From assembly GCF_014268495.2 (NCBI RefSeq), contig NZ_CP077087.1:5778501-5842500 (forward strand): a DNA stretch of 64,000 bases. The letters run 5' to 3'. The position numbers and the translations under genes are program-made. A model generated the notes under the pieces. That model ran no database searches, was not told where the DNA came from, and was given only the letters and a program-made list of their open reading frames with translations. How positions within the stretch are numbered: the stretch's first letter is position 1; each line of letters opens with the position of its first letter. The DNA comes from Pseudomonas monsensis (GTDB lineage Bacteria > Pseudomonadota > Gammaproteobacteria > Pseudomonadales > Pseudomonadaceae). Below, one piece after another: positions 1 through 7,177 of this stretch.

Positions 1-84
1 ATAGATCTGCTTGGCGTACATTTCGAACACCTGGCCCTGGTTGAGGAAAATCACCTTATAGATTGGAGCTTCGCGTTTGGTCAT
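1..84 (-). CDS. DUF1820 family protein (N-terminal part; gene runs off the left edge)
   Basis: The reverse strand from the ATG at 84 reads MTKREAPIYKVIFLNQG and stays open to the window edge (28 codons). This matches the start of the small DUF1820 proteins that Pseudomonas carries next to miaB. The function of the family is unknown. The gene is divergent from miaB, with about 130 bases between the two starts. Only the first 28 residues are present, so the family assignment rests on this short stretch and on the neighbour. Confidence 0.7.
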   Translation of the reverse strand, partial: MTKREAPIYKVIFLNQGQVFEMYAKQIY

Positions 85-176
85 GGCGGGGGGATAACAT
101 CGGGGATAAAAATGAGGGCGCAAACTATAGCATAGCCACCGGACGCGCAGCGGTAGGAACCTGAGGGCTTGTTCCC

Positions 177-182
177 TATAAT
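177..182 (+). promoter_or_regulatory. Candidate -10 box for miaB
   Basis: A perfect TATAAT lies 35 bases upstream of the miaB ATG in the spacer shared with the divergent DUF1820 gene. No convincing -35 hexamer sits 17 bases upstream, so the promoter call is tentative. Confidence 0.4.
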
Positions 183-217
183 GCGCGGTTCTTTGAATCA
201 CGTGACGACCCTACTCC

Positions 218-1546
218 ATGGCCAAGAAGCTTTACATCGAAACCCACGGTTGCCAGATGAACGAGTACGACAGCTCGCGCATGGTCGATCTGCTGGGCGA
301 ACACCAGGCCCTGGAAGTCACCGCGCGTGCCGAAGACGCCGACGTGATTCTGCTCAACACCTGCTCGATCCGCGAACGCGCCCAGGATCGGGTGTACTCG
401 CAACTCGGCCGCTGGCGCGAACTGAAGCTGGCCAACCCGGACATGGTGATCGCCGTCGGCGGTTGCGTGGCCAGCCAGGAAGGCGCGGCGATCCGTGATC
501 GCGCCCCTTACGTCGACGTGGTGTTCGGCCCGCAGACCCTGCACCGTCTGCCGGAAATGATCGACGCCGCGCGCAGCAGCAAGTTGCCGCAAGTCGACGT
601 CTCGTTCCCGGAGATCGAAAAATTCGACCACCTGCCCGAGCCGCGCATTGACGGCCCGAGCGCCTACGTGTCGATCATGGAAGGCTGCAGCAAGTACTGC
701 ACGTTCTGCGTGGTGCCTTACACCCGTGGCGAAGAAGTCAGCCGGCCGTTCGACGATGTGATCGCCGAGATCATCCACCTCGCCGAAAATGGCGTGCGGG
801 AAGTGACCCTGCTCGGGCAGAACGTCAACGGCTATCGCGGCCTGACCCATGACGGGCGCCTGGCCGATCTGGCGGAATTGATCCGTGTAGTCGCCGCCGT
901 CGATGGCATCGACCGCATCCGCTACACCACTTCACACCCGCTGGAGTTCTCCGACAGCCTGATCCAGGCCCACGCCGAAGTGCCGGAACTGGTCAAACAC
1001 CTGCACTTGCCGGTGCAATCGGGTTCGGACCGGATTCTCGCGGCAATGAAGCGCAACCACACCGCGCTGGAATACAAGTCCAAGCTGCGCAAACTGCGCG
1101 CCGCCGTGCCGGGCATCTGCATCAGTTCGGACTTTATCGTCGGTTTCCCCGGCGAAACCGAGAAAGATTTCGAACAGACGATGAAGCTGATTGCCGATGT
1201 CGGCTTCGACTTCTCCTACTCGTTCGTCTACAGCCAGCGCCCGGGCACTCCGGCAGCCGATCTGGCCGATGACACCCCGGAAGAGCTGAAGAAAGAACGC
1301 CTGAACGCCTTGCAGCACCGCCTGAATCAGCAAGGCTTCGAGATCAGCCGACAAATGGTCGGTTCGATCCAGCGCATTCTCGTGACCGACTATTCGAAGA
1401 AAGACCCTGGCGAGCTGCAAGGGCGCACCGAGAATAATCGAATCGTCAACTTCCGCTGCGACAATCCGACCCTGATCGGGCAGTTTGCCGATGTGCACAT
1501 CGACGCGGCACAACCGCACTCGCTGCGCGGCTCGCTGATCCAGTAA
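218..1546 (+). CDS. miaB: tRNA-2-methylthio-N6-dimethylallyladenosine synthase MiaB
   Basis: Cytosolic radical-SAM methylthiotransferase that converts i6A37 to ms2i6A37 in tRNAs reading UNN codons. It has 442 residues, the usual family length. The N-terminal UPF0004 domain carries the three cysteines that hold the auxiliary 4Fe-4S cluster (C12 in HGCQMNEYDS, C49 in NTCSIRE, C83 in GGCVASQEG). The radical-SAM motif is C157-x3-C161-x2-C164 (CSKYCTFC). A TRAM domain forms the last 65 or so residues. The ATG at 218 follows a TATAAT box at 177-182. phoH, ybeY, corC and lnt follow on the same strand after a REP-bearing gap, the standard Pseudomonas order. Confidence 0.97.
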   Translation: MAKKLYIETHGCQMNEYDSSRMVDLLGEHQALEVTARAEDADVILLNTCSIRERAQDRVYSQLGRWRELKLANPDMVIAVGGCVASQEGAAIRDRAPYVDVVFGPQTLHRLPEMIDAARSSKLPQVDVSFPEIEKFDHLPEPRIDGPSAYVSIMEGCSKYCTFCVVPYTRGEEVSRPFDDVIAEIIHLAENGVREVTLLGQNVNGYRGLTHDGRLADLAELIRVVAAVDGIDRIRYTTSHPLEFSDSLIQAHAEVPELVKHLHLPVQSGSDRILAAMKRNHTALEYKSKLRKLRAAVPGICISSDFIVGFPGETEKDFEQTMKLIADVGFDFSYSFVYSQRPGTPAADLADDTPEELKKERLNALQHRLNQQGFEISRQMVGSIQRILVTDYSKKDPGELQGRTENNRIVNFRCDNPTLIGQFADVHIDAAQPHSLRGSLIQ

Positions 1547-1571
1547 AAAAATATCAGGAACACAGAGAATC

Positions 1572-1663
1572 CTGTGGGAGCTGGCTTGCCAGCGATAAGG
1601 CCATCAGCCCCGACAAATATGTCGCCTGTTGCACCGCTATCGCTGGCAAGCCAGCTCCCACAG
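1572..1663. repeat. REP palindrome pair between miaB and phoH
   Basis: CTGTGGGAGCTGGCTTGCCA at 1572 is repeated in inverted orientation ending at 1663, with a spacer of about 40 bases. It belongs to the GTGGGAGC/GCCAGCGATA class of Pseudomonas REP elements and recurs at 46023-46115. In RNA it could fold into a long hairpin downstream of miaB. Confidence 0.85.
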
Positions 1664-1775
1664 TGGACTGCACTGTTACTGAGATTGTGCTCATCAATTT
1701 AAGAGCTTTCGCACCCAGGCCTCTGGCGTTATCCTTGATTTCATCTTAATTGCCCCAGGGCGGCTAAATACGACC

Positions 1776-2774
1776 TTGAACGCACCCATAGAACCACATC
1801 GCTTTATCCTCGAGCCCTTTGAGGCTCGCCGCTTCGCCAATCTGTGCGGGCAATTCGACGAGCATTTGCGCTTGATCGAACAGCGCCTGGCCATCGAGAT
1901 CCGCAACCGCGGAAACCAGTTCGAACTGATCGGCGACCCCAAGCACACCACGTCTGCGGAAAATCTGCTGCGCCGCCTGTACCGGGAAACCAAGGGTACA
2001 GAGCTGTCGCCGGATCTCGTGCACCTGTTCCTGCAGGAATCAGCCGTCGTCGAGCTGGACAATCACGCCCCAGCCGAAGCCTCCGTTGCCCTGCGCACCA
2101 AGAAAGGCATGATTCGCCCACGTGGCTTGAATCAGTTGCGCTACGTGAAGGAAATCCTCGGCAACGACATCAATTTCGGCATCGGTCCGGCCGGTACCGG
2201 CAAGACCTATCTGGCCGTGGCGTGTGCTGTCGATGCGCTGGAGCGCGAGCAGATCCGCCGCATCCTGCTGGTGCGTCCGGCAGTCGAGGCAGGTGAAAAA
2301 CTTGGCTTCCTGCCCGGGGACCTCGCGCAGAAGATCGACCCGTACCTGCGCCCACTCTACGACGCACTCTACGAAATGCTCGGCTTCGAATACGTGGCCA
2401 AGCTGATCGAGCGTCAGGTGATCGAAGTTGCGCCGCTGGCCTATATGCGTGGCCGCACGCTGAACAACAGCTTCATCATTCTCGACGAAAGCCAGAACAC
2501 CACCGTCGAACAGATGAAGATGTTTCTGACCCGGATCGGTTTCGGCTCGACTGCGGTCATCACTGGCGACATCACTCAGGTCGACCTGCCGCGTGGCACC
2601 AAGTCCGGCCTGCATCATGTGATCGAAGTGCTCAAGGACGTACCGGGCATCAGCTTCACGCACTTCCAGCCTAAAGACGTCGTGCGCCATCCATTGGTGC
2701 AGCGGATCGTCGAAGCCTACGAGCGCTTCGAGACCCGCGCCGAAGCCGCCAAGGAAACCTCGCGCGATGCTTGA
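1776..2774 (+). CDS. phoH: PhoH-like ATPase
   Basis: Cytosolic P-loop ATPase of the PhoH family, linked to RNA metabolism through its constant neighbour ybeY. The 332 residues include a Walker A motif GPAGTGKT at 137-144 and a Walker B segment NSFIILDESQN near 230, followed by FLTRIGFGS and TGDITQVDLP, as in PhoH helicase-like proteins. The N-terminal 110 residues form the usual RNA-binding-like domain. The frame begins with TTG at 1776, giving MNAPIEPHRF as in other pseudomonads. A Shine-Dalgarno sequence is weak there, so the exact start is less certain than the gene. It overlaps ybeY by 8 bases, so translation is probably coupled. Confidence 0.93.
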   Translation: MNAPIEPHRFILEPFEARRFANLCGQFDEHLRLIEQRLAIEIRNRGNQFELIGDPKHTTSAENLLRRLYRETKGTELSPDLVHLFLQESAVVELDNHAPAEASVALRTKKGMIRPRGLNQLRYVKEILGNDINFGIGPAGTGKTYLAVACAVDALEREQIRRILLVRPAVEAGEKLGFLPGDLAQKIDPYLRPLYDALYEMLGFEYVAKLIERQVIEVAPLAYMRGRTLNNSFIILDESQNTTVEQMKMFLTRIGFGSTAVITGDITQVDLPRGTKSGLHHVIEVLKDVPGISFTHFQPKDVVRHPLVQRIVEAYERFETRAEAAKETSRDA

Positions 2775-3261
2775 GCTAGACCTGCAAATCGCTACCGAAG
2801 CGAGCGCACCGAGTGAAGCCGACTTCCGCCGATGGTGCGAACTGGCCCTGCGCCAGCGCACCGCCGACTCGGAAATGACCATTCGTCTGGTCGACGAGGA
2901 AGAAGGCCGCGAGCTCAATCACACCTGGCGCCACAAGGATTACGCGACCAACGTCCTGTCGTTCCCGGCCGAAGTGCCCGACGAGTTTCTCGACATCCCG
3001 CTGCTCGGCGATCTGGTGATCTGCGTGGCGGTGGTCGAGCGCGAAGCCGCCGAACAGGGCAAGGAACTTAAAGCACACTGGGCACATCTGGTCATTCACG
3101 GCTGCTTGCATCTACTCGGTTACGACCATATAGATGACGACGAAGCCGAAGAAATGGAAGCACTGGAACGCGAGTTGCTTGCCGAACTGGGCTATCCCGA
3201 TCCGTACGCGGACGACGAAACCGAAACATCCCCTATCGTTACAACAAAGGATTCAGAGTAA
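2767..3261 (+). CDS. ybeY: Endoribonuclease YbeY (rRNA maturation factor)
   Basis: Zinc-dependent single-strand endoribonuclease acting in 16S rRNA 3-prime end maturation and late 70S ribosome quality control. The 164-residue protein carries the signature HGCLHLLGYDH at 111-121, whose three histidines (H111, H115, H121) bind the metal. The upstream NVLSFPAE is also conserved. The acidic C-terminal tail after residue 140 is variable in the family. The start lies inside the end of phoH (8-base overlap) and the corC start is 5 bases beyond the stop, so phoH-ybeY-corC-lnt look like one operon. Confidence 0.96.
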   Translation: MLELDLQIATEASAPSEADFRRWCELALRQRTADSEMTIRLVDEEEGRELNHTWRHKDYATNVLSFPAEVPDEFLDIPLLGDLVICVAVVEREAAEQGKELKAHWAHLVIHGCLHLLGYDHIDDDEAEEMEALERELLAELGYPDPYADDETETSPIVTTKDSE

Positions 3262-3266
3262 TCGCT

Positions 3267-4106
3267 ATGAGCGAAGATCGATCGAGCAACGGGCAGAAGT
3301 CATGGCTGGGTAAACTGACCCAGGCTTTTGCCCACGAGCCGAAGAACCGTCAGGAGCTGCTTGAGCTGCTGCGCGATGCACATCAGAACAAACTGCTGGA
3401 CAGCGAAGCGCTGGCCATCGTCGAAGGCGCCATCCAGGTGGCTGACCTGCAAGTGCGCGACATCATGGTCCCGCGTTCGCAGATGATCAGCATCAAGGCG
3501 AACCAGACACCCCGTGAATTCCTCCCGGCCGTGGTCGACTCGGCCCACTCGCGCTATCCCGTCATCGGTGAAAGCCATGACGACGTGATGGGAGTGCTGC
3601 TGGCCAAGGACCTGCTGCCGCTGATCCTCAAGGAGAACGGCGACAGCTTCAACATCAAGGACCTGCTGCGCCCGGCCACTTTCGTGCCGGAGTCCAAGCG
3701 TCTGAACGTGTTGCTGCGTGAATTCCGCGCCAACCACAACCACATGGCCATCGTCATCGACGAGTACGGCGGCGTGGCCGGCCTGGTGACTATTGAAGAC
3801 GTGCTGGAACAGATCGTCGGCGACATCGAAGACGAGCACGACGTCGAAGAAGACAGCTACATCAAGCCGCTGCCCAGCGGTGACTTCCTGATCAAGGCGC
3901 TGACGCCGATCGAGAACTTCAACGAGTTCTTCGACAGCGAGTTTTCCGATGACGAGTTCGACACCGTCGGCGGCCTGGTGATGAGCGCGTTCGGGCACTT
4001 GCCAAAACGCAATGAAATCACTGAAATCGGCGCCTATCGTTTCCGCATCCTGAACGCCGACAGCCGTCGGATTCATTTGCTGCGACTGACCCCTATCGCC
4101 CGGTAA
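3267..4106 (+). CDS. corC: CorC/YbeX family CBS-domain protein (Mg/Co efflux-associated)
   Basis: Soluble 279-residue protein with two CBS domains (about residues 65-120, beginning VRDIMVPRSQM, and 130-190, containing DEYGGVAGLVTIEDVLEQIVG) and a C-terminal CorC_HlyC domain (about 205-278). It lacks the DUF21 membrane domain of the longer HlyC/CorC proteins, as E. coli YbeX does. E. coli CorC was tied to magnesium and cobalt efflux, while its operon partners point to a ribosome-linked role. It lies between ybeY and lnt with short gaps of 5 and 17 bases. Confidence 0.93.
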   Translation: MSEDRSSNGQKSWLGKLTQAFAHEPKNRQELLELLRDAHQNKLLDSEALAIVEGAIQVADLQVRDIMVPRSQMISIKANQTPREFLPAVVDSAHSRYPVIGESHDDVMGVLLAKDLLPLILKENGDSFNIKDLLRPATFVPESKRLNVLLREFRANHNHMAIVIDEYGGVAGLVTIEDVLEQIVGDIEDEHDVEEDSYIKPLPSGDFLIKALTPIENFNEFFDSEFSDDEFDTVGGLVMSAFGHLPKRNEITEIGAYRFRILNADSRRIHLLRLTPIAR

Positions 4107-4123
4107 GAAATCTAAGGACTGAA

Positions 4124-5647
4124 ATGCGCTGGACAACCCGCCCCGGCTGGCCCGGTAACCTGCTGGCCGTGGCGGCCGGTGCAATCACCACCCTCGCTCT
4201 GGCACCTTTCAACATCTGGCCGCTGGCCTTGCTGGCGGTCGGCCTGTTCTATGCCGGTTTGCGCGAGCTGAGCCCGCGCCAGGCACTGGGCCGCGGCTGG
4301 TGCTTCGGTTTCGGCCTGTTCGGCGCCGGCACCAGCTGGATCTATTACAGCATCCACCATTTCGGTGGTGCTTCGGTGCTGTTGGCCGGGTTCCTGATGC
4401 TGCTGTTTACCGCAGCGATCGCCTGGTTCTTTGCCCTGCCGGCCTGGTTGTGGGCGCGCTGGTTGCGCCGCAATGAAGCACCGGTGGCCGATGCCTTGGC
4501 ATTTGCTGCGTTGTGGGTGGGCCAGGAAGCGTTTCGCGGCTGGTTCCTCACCGGTTTCCCGTGGCTGTACTCGGGTTACAGCCAGCTCGACGGCCCATTG
4601 GCCGGGCTCGCTCCAGTTGGCGGGATGTGGCTGGTGTCGTTCGTTCTGGCACTGACAGCGGCGCTGATCTATAACGCCCCACGCCTGCTGCAAACCAGGC
4701 GCAAAGGCTTTATCGCTGCCGGTCTGGTGCTGTTGGTTGGGCCATGGGTGGCCGGCATTGCGCTCAAAGGTCATGCCTGGACCAGCCCGTCCGGCGCACC
4801 ACTGAGCGTTGCCGCGATTCAGGGCAACGTCGCACAAAGCATGAAATGGGACCCGGCCGAACTCAATGCGCAGTTGGCCCTGTACCGCGACCTGAGTTTC
4901 CGCTCGAAACCGGTGGATCTGCTGATCTGGCCGGAGACCGCCGTGCCGGTATTGAAGGAGTCCGCCGAGGGCTACCTGACCATGATGGGTACCTTCGCCG
5001 CCGAGCGTAAATCGGCGCTGATCACTGGCGTACCGATCCGCGAAACCGTTCGTCATGAAAAACGCTTCTTCAACGGCATCACCGTGGTCGGCGAAGGCGA
5101 TGGCACGTATCTGAAGCAGAAACTGGTGCCCTTCGGCGAATACGTGCCGTTGCAGGATGTACTGCGCGGGCTGATCGCATTCTTCGACCTGCCGATGTCC
5201 GACTTTGCCCGTGGCCCGGCCGATCAGGCGTTGTTGCAGGCCAAGGGTTATCAAATCGCACCGTTTATCTGCTACGAAGTGGTGTATCCGGAATTTGCCG
5301 CCAGCCTGTCAGCGCGCAGTGATTTGCTGCTGACGATCAGCAACGACACCTGGTTCGGCACCTCGATTGGCCCGTTGCAGCACTTGCAGATGGCGCAGAT
5401 GCGTGCACTGGAGGCCGGGCGCTGGATGATCCGCGCGACCAACAACGGCGTGACCGGCCTGATCAACCCGTTCGGGCAGATCACCGAGCAGATTCCGCAG
5501 TTTGAACAGGGCATTCTGTACGGTGAAGTGGTGCCGATGCACAACCTGACGCCGTACCTGCAATGGCGTTCGTGGCCATTGATCATCGTGTGCTTGCTGT
5601 TGTTTGGCTGGGCACTGATGGCCAGCCGGATGTCGAAAACGCTCTAA
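4124..5647 (+). CDS. lnt: Apolipoprotein N-acyltransferase Lnt
   Basis: Inner-membrane enzyme that adds the third acyl chain to the N-terminal cysteine of lipoproteins, preparing them for Lol sorting. It has 507 residues: hydrophobic helices over roughly 1-215, a periplasmic nitrilase-like domain over 225-475, and a last membrane helix near 480-500. The catalytic triad is visible as E271 (WPETAVP), K333 (LKQKLVPFGEY) and C383 (FICYEVVYPE). It ends the miaB-side run. A strong inverted repeat follows, before the convergent YdcF-family gene. Several lipoproteins in this window (LptE, RlpA, the MORN protein) would be substrates. Confidence 0.96.
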   Translation: MRWTTRPGWPGNLLAVAAGAITTLALAPFNIWPLALLAVGLFYAGLRELSPRQALGRGWCFGFGLFGAGTSWIYYSIHHFGGASVLLAGFLMLLFTAAIAWFFALPAWLWARWLRRNEAPVADALAFAALWVGQEAFRGWFLTGFPWLYSGYSQLDGPLAGLAPVGGMWLVSFVLALTAALIYNAPRLLQTRRKGFIAAGLVLLVGPWVAGIALKGHAWTSPSGAPLSVAAIQGNVAQSMKWDPAELNAQLALYRDLSFRSKPVDLLIWPETAVPVLKESAEGYLTMMGTFAAERKSALITGVPIRETVRHEKRFFNGITVVGEGDGTYLKQKLVPFGEYVPLQDVLRGLIAFFDLPMSDFARGPADQALLQAKGYQIAPFICYEVVYPEFAASLSARSDLLLTISNDTWFGTSIGPLQHLQMAQMRALEAGRWMIRATNNGVTGLINPFGQITEQIPQFEQGILYGEVVPMHNLTPYLQWRSWPLIIVCLLLFGWALMASRMSKTL

Positions 5648-5654
5648 AGCAAAC

Positions 5655-5724
5655 GATCGCAGCCTGCGGCAGCGCCTACACAGGACTTGTATTTTCCCTG
5701 TTGCAGCTGCCGCAGGCTGCGATC
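5655..5724. terminator. Inverted repeat between convergent lnt and the YdcF-family gene, probable bidirectional terminator
   Basis: GATCGCAGCCTGCGGCAG at 5655 pairs with its exact reverse complement ending at 5724, and the right arm is followed by TTTTGATC. The same GATCGCAGCC core recurs at 13297-13374 between another convergent pair. It therefore looks like a REP-class element used as a terminator. Confidence 0.7.
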
Positions 5725-5733
5725 TTTTGATCT

Positions 5734-6495
5734 TCAGCGGTAAAACAGCGAATACCCCACCTGCCCTACCGCTTCGTTCAGCAATTGCCCGCTCTGCCAG
5801 ATCGACTTGAACTCCGGCAGCCAGCCACCAAACGGCCTGGCGTTATCGGTCCCGAGAAAACCGACCGGCGCTGGCACCACTTCAAATCCCGCCTGCTGAA
5901 AACTCCACACCGACCGCGGCATGTGCCAGGCCTGTGTCACGATCACCACACGCTTGATCCCCTGCGGCAGCAAGATATCGGCGGTGAACTTCGCGTTTTC
6001 CCACGTAGTGCGGCTCTCACCTTCCTGCCAACGCACCGTCACGCCAAAGTCGTCGCGCAGCGAATCCGCCATCAACTTCGCCTCGGTCGGCGGCGTACCG
6101 TAATGCAAACCACCCGTGGTCAGAATCGGCAACCCGGACGCCTTGGCCAGTCGCGCGGCATAACGCTGACGCTCAAGCCCCACGCCGGTCGGCTGATCCT
6201 CTCCCCAGGCCAGATCACCGCGCTCGCGCCCGGAACCGAGCACCACGATCGCATCGGCCCGCTGCGCCAGCGTTGCCCATTCTCCACGGGCCAGCGGCGG
6301 TTCGCGCTCCAGCGCCTTGGCGCCCCACTGCACGACCACCGGCAGGCTCATCAGCCACATTCCACCAAAGCCAATGGCGAAACACACGCCAGCCAGGCGC
6401 GGCCGCGAGCGGCGCAGCCACCACGCGGCCAGCAACAGCAGCAAAAGGATGCCGGGCGGCAATAAAAGTTGTTTGATGAAATAACGAAAAGGCAT
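5734..6495 (-). CDS. YdcF/SanA/ElyC-family membrane protein (DUF218)
   Basis: A 253-residue protein with an N-terminal hydrophobic stretch (LLLPPGILLLLLLAAWWLRR, about 9-28), probably a second helix near 38-56, and a DUF218 domain from about residue 80. That domain contains the family blocks IVVLGSG, LTTGG, ESRTTWENA and VTQAWHMPRS. E. coli relatives ElyC and SanA affect envelope integrity and lipid-carrier metabolism, but the biochemical activity is not settled. The chosen ATG at 6495 gives MPFRYFIKQ; the frame is open further upstream, but that part lacks a signal-like start. The start codon sits at the base of a 10-bp hairpin. Confidence 0.85.
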   Translation of the reverse strand: MPFRYFIKQLLLPPGILLLLLLAAWWLRRSRPRLAGVCFAIGFGGMWLMSLPVVVQWGAKALEREPPLARGEWATLAQRADAIVVLGSGRERGDLAWGEDQPTGVGLERQRYAARLAKASGLPILTTGGLHYGTPPTEAKLMADSLRDDFGVTVRWQEGESRTTWENAKFTADILLPQGIKRVVIVTQAWHMPRSVWSFQQAGFEVVPAPVGFLGTDNARPFGGWLPEFKSIWQSGQLLNEAVGQVGYSLFYR

Positions 6496-6518
6496 CGGGC
6501 ATCTCCACAGATGCCCGA
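6495..6518 (-). promoter_or_regulatory. Hairpin covering the start region of the YdcF-family gene
   Basis: TCGGGCATCT and AGATGCCCGA form a perfect 10-bp stem with a 4-base loop. On the minus strand the downstream arm contains GGAGATGCC, the only visible Shine-Dalgarno-like sequence for the gene, and the ATG at 6495 overlaps the base. It may end the upstream transcript or mask the ribosome site. Confidence 0.45.
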
Positions 6519-6599
6519 AGCCTAAAAGTGTTAATAGAGCGTTACAACCAATAGGTGGGATCCTGTTGCAAAAGATCCGGTTCTTGACCTGCCATGCGC

Positions 6600-6923
6600 T
6601 TACTTGGCCTGCAGAGAACGAACCTTGTCGGTCTCTCTGCGGGGTGCCTTGTCCTTGAGCCAGATGACCTTGGCCGAATGTGCTGCATCGAGTTGCTTCA
6701 CTGCTTGTGACAGGCATCCATGCGTTTCACGTTCACTGCGATCCAGATAGGCCTTGACCAGTTTGAACTCGGCGGGGCTCAAGCCACGCAATTCCAGTTC
6801 CAGGGGGCGCTCATCGCGCAGCCGGTCAGCGGTTTTCAAAGTGTCCAGGGCCACACCCAGACGGTCGATCAGCCTTTCGTACAACTCGGGTTTCGTTACG
6901 TTTTTTTTCCGTTGCTCCACCAT
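6600..6923 (-). CDS. Conserved hypothetical protein, 107 aa
   Basis: Small, charged, probably helical cytosolic protein with no signal sequence and no membrane segment. It sits between the YdcF-family gene and leuS, where Pseudomonas genomes normally carry a short conserved hypothetical gene. Readable blocks are KPELYERLIDRLGVALD and LSPAEFKLVKAYLDRSERE, suggesting a helical hairpin. I do not recognise a named domain. The ATG at 6923 gives MVEQRKKN. The gene is divergent from leuS and shares a spacer of about 250 bases with it. Confidence 0.75.
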   Translation of the reverse strand: MVEQRKKNVTKPELYERLIDRLGVALDTLKTADRLRDERPLELELRGLSPAEFKLVKAYLDRSERETHGCLSQAVKQLDAAHSAKVIWLKDKAPRRETDKVRSLQAK

Positions 6924-7177
6924 CCCTCACCTCATTGAAGATAAGACTCACTCCCCACTTAGAGCTTAGCTTCGCTGTACAAACCGGCTGCACGCCGCGA
7001 CCAACGGCCCTCGCCACGGTTTTGCCGGACCAAACAGCTGTAATCAGGGTTTCCCTAGGCCAAGCGCGGTCATGTATGCTACGGCGCTTCCTGTAATTCC
7101 ACTTCCAGCTCGTCCGGGCCACCCCGGAACCTGCGTTGAAGAGGATTAGGCCACCCCTATCCAGTACAAAAGTAGCC

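Noticed and set aside
4112..5254. A 380-codon minus-strand frame opposite lnt
   Set aside because: Antisense shadow of lnt, whose catalytic triad and membrane helices are clear. The antisense product is Gln/Arg/His-rich without domains.
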